A program made the position numbers and the translations under genes. Shown in pieces: positions 61,590 to 64,000 of a stretch of DNA of 64,000 nucleotides. The notes beneath the pieces are model-generated. The model saw only the letters and a list, made by a program, of their open reading frames with translations. It was not told the origin of the DNA and ran no database searches. Each line of letters starts with the position of its first letter. Position 1 is the stretch's first letter. This DNA comes from Rostratula benghalensis (taxonomy: Eukaryota > Chordata > Aves > Charadriiformes > Rostratulidae): positions 486,079 to 550,078 of the forward strand of contig VXAI01000015.1 in assembly GCA_013399305.1 (NCBI GenBank), given 5' to 3'.

Positions 61590-64000
61590 GTGAGTGCTGC
61601 ATATATTGTGTTGATACAAAATACACCTGTATGTATGTGCACCCACTTCCATATGACTAGTTCTAGCCCGTAAATATTAAGTATTTCTACAATACAGTGA
61701 TGGCTGTGTCATGTAGATGCACTTCAAACTCTTTCTGTAGCCATGGTGATACTGGGCAAACTGCACACCAAAAGCCATCTGATGGGCAGGGAAAAGTGTT
61801 GGGGAAGTTGTCCGTGTTGAACTGTCTTGATTATGTGACCAACACGTTTGCACCTAGGCACACTGGTAATGTCAGTGTAGACAAATCCAGTGCTTTGCCT
61901 TTCAGACCACTTTAAAACTTTTTATTATTTTGAATTTATTACTTTCACATTTCTCAAAGAAGCTTGCTCCTTTTGAGGTTATCACAGAGAATTAGCTGAA
62001 ATTTTGCCTTGTGTTGCTCTGTTGTTCCCACTTTTGGTAACAAGTTCTGGTCCGTACAAGGAGAAAATTCTGGAAATATTAAGATAAGTTATTGGTAAAA
62101 CACAGTTTAAATTTGTTTCAAGATTATCTGTGCCATATTGTTTGTCTTCTGTGGAACTGTATTCTCTTCCAAGGTGGAGAAAAGGAGTCACAGACTATGT
62201 TCATGGCCATCTAGCAGACCTCTCTCAGAAACTATAATAGAAAAAATTATCTATTTCTTCTAGACCATACGGTCTGTTTAGTGTGACCTCTTGGAAAAGC
62301 AGGAAACATAGACAAACCCGCATTTTCTGTATTACTGATGTTGTACATGATTCCATGTACTTGAATGGAAATTCTCTCTCAACATTCCTGACCTTGCATG
62401 CAGTCTCCAAGTCTTTTGCACTTCATTAAGACTTTTGATACAAGACTTTGATTCAAGATTTCACTCCCACGGGTTCAGTTACAGGATCAGGGGGAGTGAG
62501 AGTAAATACTTGTTCTCTAAAAATTTAGGAATTTTCTTAAAATAGGCTGCAGAAATACCTACGCCTCTCTCCACTGTTTTGTGCTTCAGGGAGCTGCTGT
62601 CTGTCTCTAAAGTGATCAGGACTGCCTCTTTAATGATATAAAAAGATTAAAGGCTAGTGACAGTAAGAGATTTCCTCATTTTGTGTAGTAGATCTAAGAA
62701 AATTCAGGGTCCAGAAAAGATTGAGAAAAGATAAAGTATCCAAGTTATTTTAAGATAAATCCCATAATTCTAGGCAGAGAGAAAAAACCCAAACAGATTA
62801 CTCTGCTTAGCTGTCACTTTAATCAGTGGGCTGGTTTTAGCCTTGTGCAATTCTCTATGCCCGCCAAGGGTGAATATGCCCTTTTGTGGAGATGTAAATG
62901 AAGCTGGAGGAAGCAAGGCAGGAAATTCTCACCATATAAAACTGCTGTCTTGCTGCAGTGGCAGTGGGAACTCCTAATGATTCCCCTAAGGCCCGGGGAA
63001 GATTATCTCACACCGGGTTCTCTGCCAACACAAACCCAACAGATTCAGCAGGCTCCCTTCATGAAGTGGGAAGACCCCACGGTGCAGTGGTTGGCGCTAC
63101 AGTCATCTTTCTCTCCTTCCCAAACTCTGCGAGCTCAGCATGAATGAAGTCATCAGCAGGGTCCCACATCACCCCTTCAGTCCTTCCCTTTGGAATGCCA
63201 GGAGTGTCTTTGTGCACCATAAAAGTAAACCCTTCTTGCTATTCTTCCTGGTATCACTCAAAACAAACAAATGGCAAGCACTCAAACCACAAACTAAATA
63301 CCATGTCAGCAGCATCACCTTGGAAAGTTTGCCTTGGATAAAAAGAGATTCCAAAACACCTATACCCACTTGTTAGCAGGTAAACAGGATGTCCATCACC
63401 CAGTGCAAACTGGGTTGGAATGACTAGGAAACCAATGAAAGTATAGAAAGTTCAGTCAAAGATGTGATCTCAGTTCTGCAACAGCTAATGCTGTGTGTAT
63501 TTTTTTACTTCTTCTGCTCTTTGACTTTTCTTTTGTGCCACATCAGGACTGTGTCATGGTTCTGGAATGCCCAGATATATTTCCAAGCACTGCAGATGAG
63601 AGGCAGGGTGGGGAAGTTGTTCTGTAGGTGGACTTCTGTTTATCAGATTTCTTCCCTGCAATTTCAGGATAATGAACCTTTCCATGTAATTGCTTTCTGG
63701 AACACAGAAAAATGAAAAAAAAAAATATCCTTCCACCAACTTGTTATAAACTTAATTCCTTTAATGTAATTGTGTTTTTCAGTAGTTGTGCTATGTTCTA
63801 TGCTCTACAGGACAGCCATATGTGGCTTTCTTAACCCCACAGAGAAAGAGGCTCATTAGCAGTGTATTAGAATCTCTTACTGACAAGCCTGGGAAAGGGA
63901 TTCTGTTCCCTGAAATGATACAATAGCTGTGTAGACTAGAGGAGACTCTGGGAATCGGGTTAGTCCATTTCTGATACAGATTTTGCATGTTTGTCAGTCA
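61590..64000 (+). other. SLC5A1: SLC5A1 intron 2 (incomplete)
   Basis: Begins with donor gtgagt and continues to the right edge. I looked for the next SGLT1 exon (human-like GASLFASNIGSGHFVGLAG) and did not find it, so it lies beyond the window. No repeat element recognised. Confidence 0.75.

Noticed and set aside
1..64000. Endogenous retroviruses, CRISPR arrays, tRNA or rRNA genes
   Set aside because: No LTR pairs, retroviral gene motifs, spaced repeat arrays or cloverleaf-like tRNA sequences were recognised by eye.
61590..64000. SLC5A1 exon 3
   Set aside because: No frame encoding the expected SGLT1 helix-2 sequence flanked by splice sites was found, so it must be beyond the right edge.

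Overview
The window looks like nuclear DNA from a bird (possibly another sauropsid; species not resolvable). It is a typical vertebrate intron/intergenic landscape with CpG-island promoters. The only interspersed repeats I recognise are CR1 LINEs, and I see no Alu-like SINEs or L1. One base is an N (32478), so this is assembled genomic sequence. ORFs over 60 codons are mostly chance openings. Only two protein-coding genes can be named with confidence, both on the + strand.

Layout: (1) 1-5.8 kb is sequence without a recognised gene. (2) About 5.88-6.44 kb is a CpG island carrying two copies of a paired CCAAT (NF-Y) and RFX half X-box module, so it is probably the promoter of a gene I cannot identify. 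Splice-site and start-codon candidates lie on both sides of it, including a possible coding exon at 10738-10796. (3) 12.3-13.9 kb is the CpG-island promoter of YWHAH (14-3-3 eta), with an NRF1 palindrome and a compact MEF2-CRE-MEF2 cluster. The YWHAH CDS is two exons (13063-13149 and 21488-22144, 247 aa) around an 8.3 kb intron, with the 3' UTR running to about 22.65 or 22.91 kb. (4) 23-59 kb is a gene desert with four CR1 fragments (two forming a large inverted repeat), possible conserved noncoding elements, and a 40-bp tandem repeat at 35.84 kb in which each unit starts with a 14-bp RFX X-box. (5) At 59.3 kb SLC5A1 (sodium/glucose cotransporter SGLT1) begins. Coding exons 1 and 2 (59296-59382, 61518-61589) are present and the gene runs off the right edge.

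The YWHAH-SLC5A1 order and orientation match what I recall of human 22q12.3. The two genes are not functionally linked. YWHAH is a broadly expressed phosphoprotein adaptor with a CpG-island promoter. SLC5A1 is an intestinal/renal transporter whose promoter is AT-rich and tissue-type, with TATA, HNF1-like and CDX2-like sites. No viral genes, CRISPR arrays, tRNA or rRNA genes were seen. The most unusual signals are the two separate clusters of duplicated RFX sites (6.0 kb and 35.8 kb) on the left side of the window and in the desert. Neither is explained by the genes I can name.
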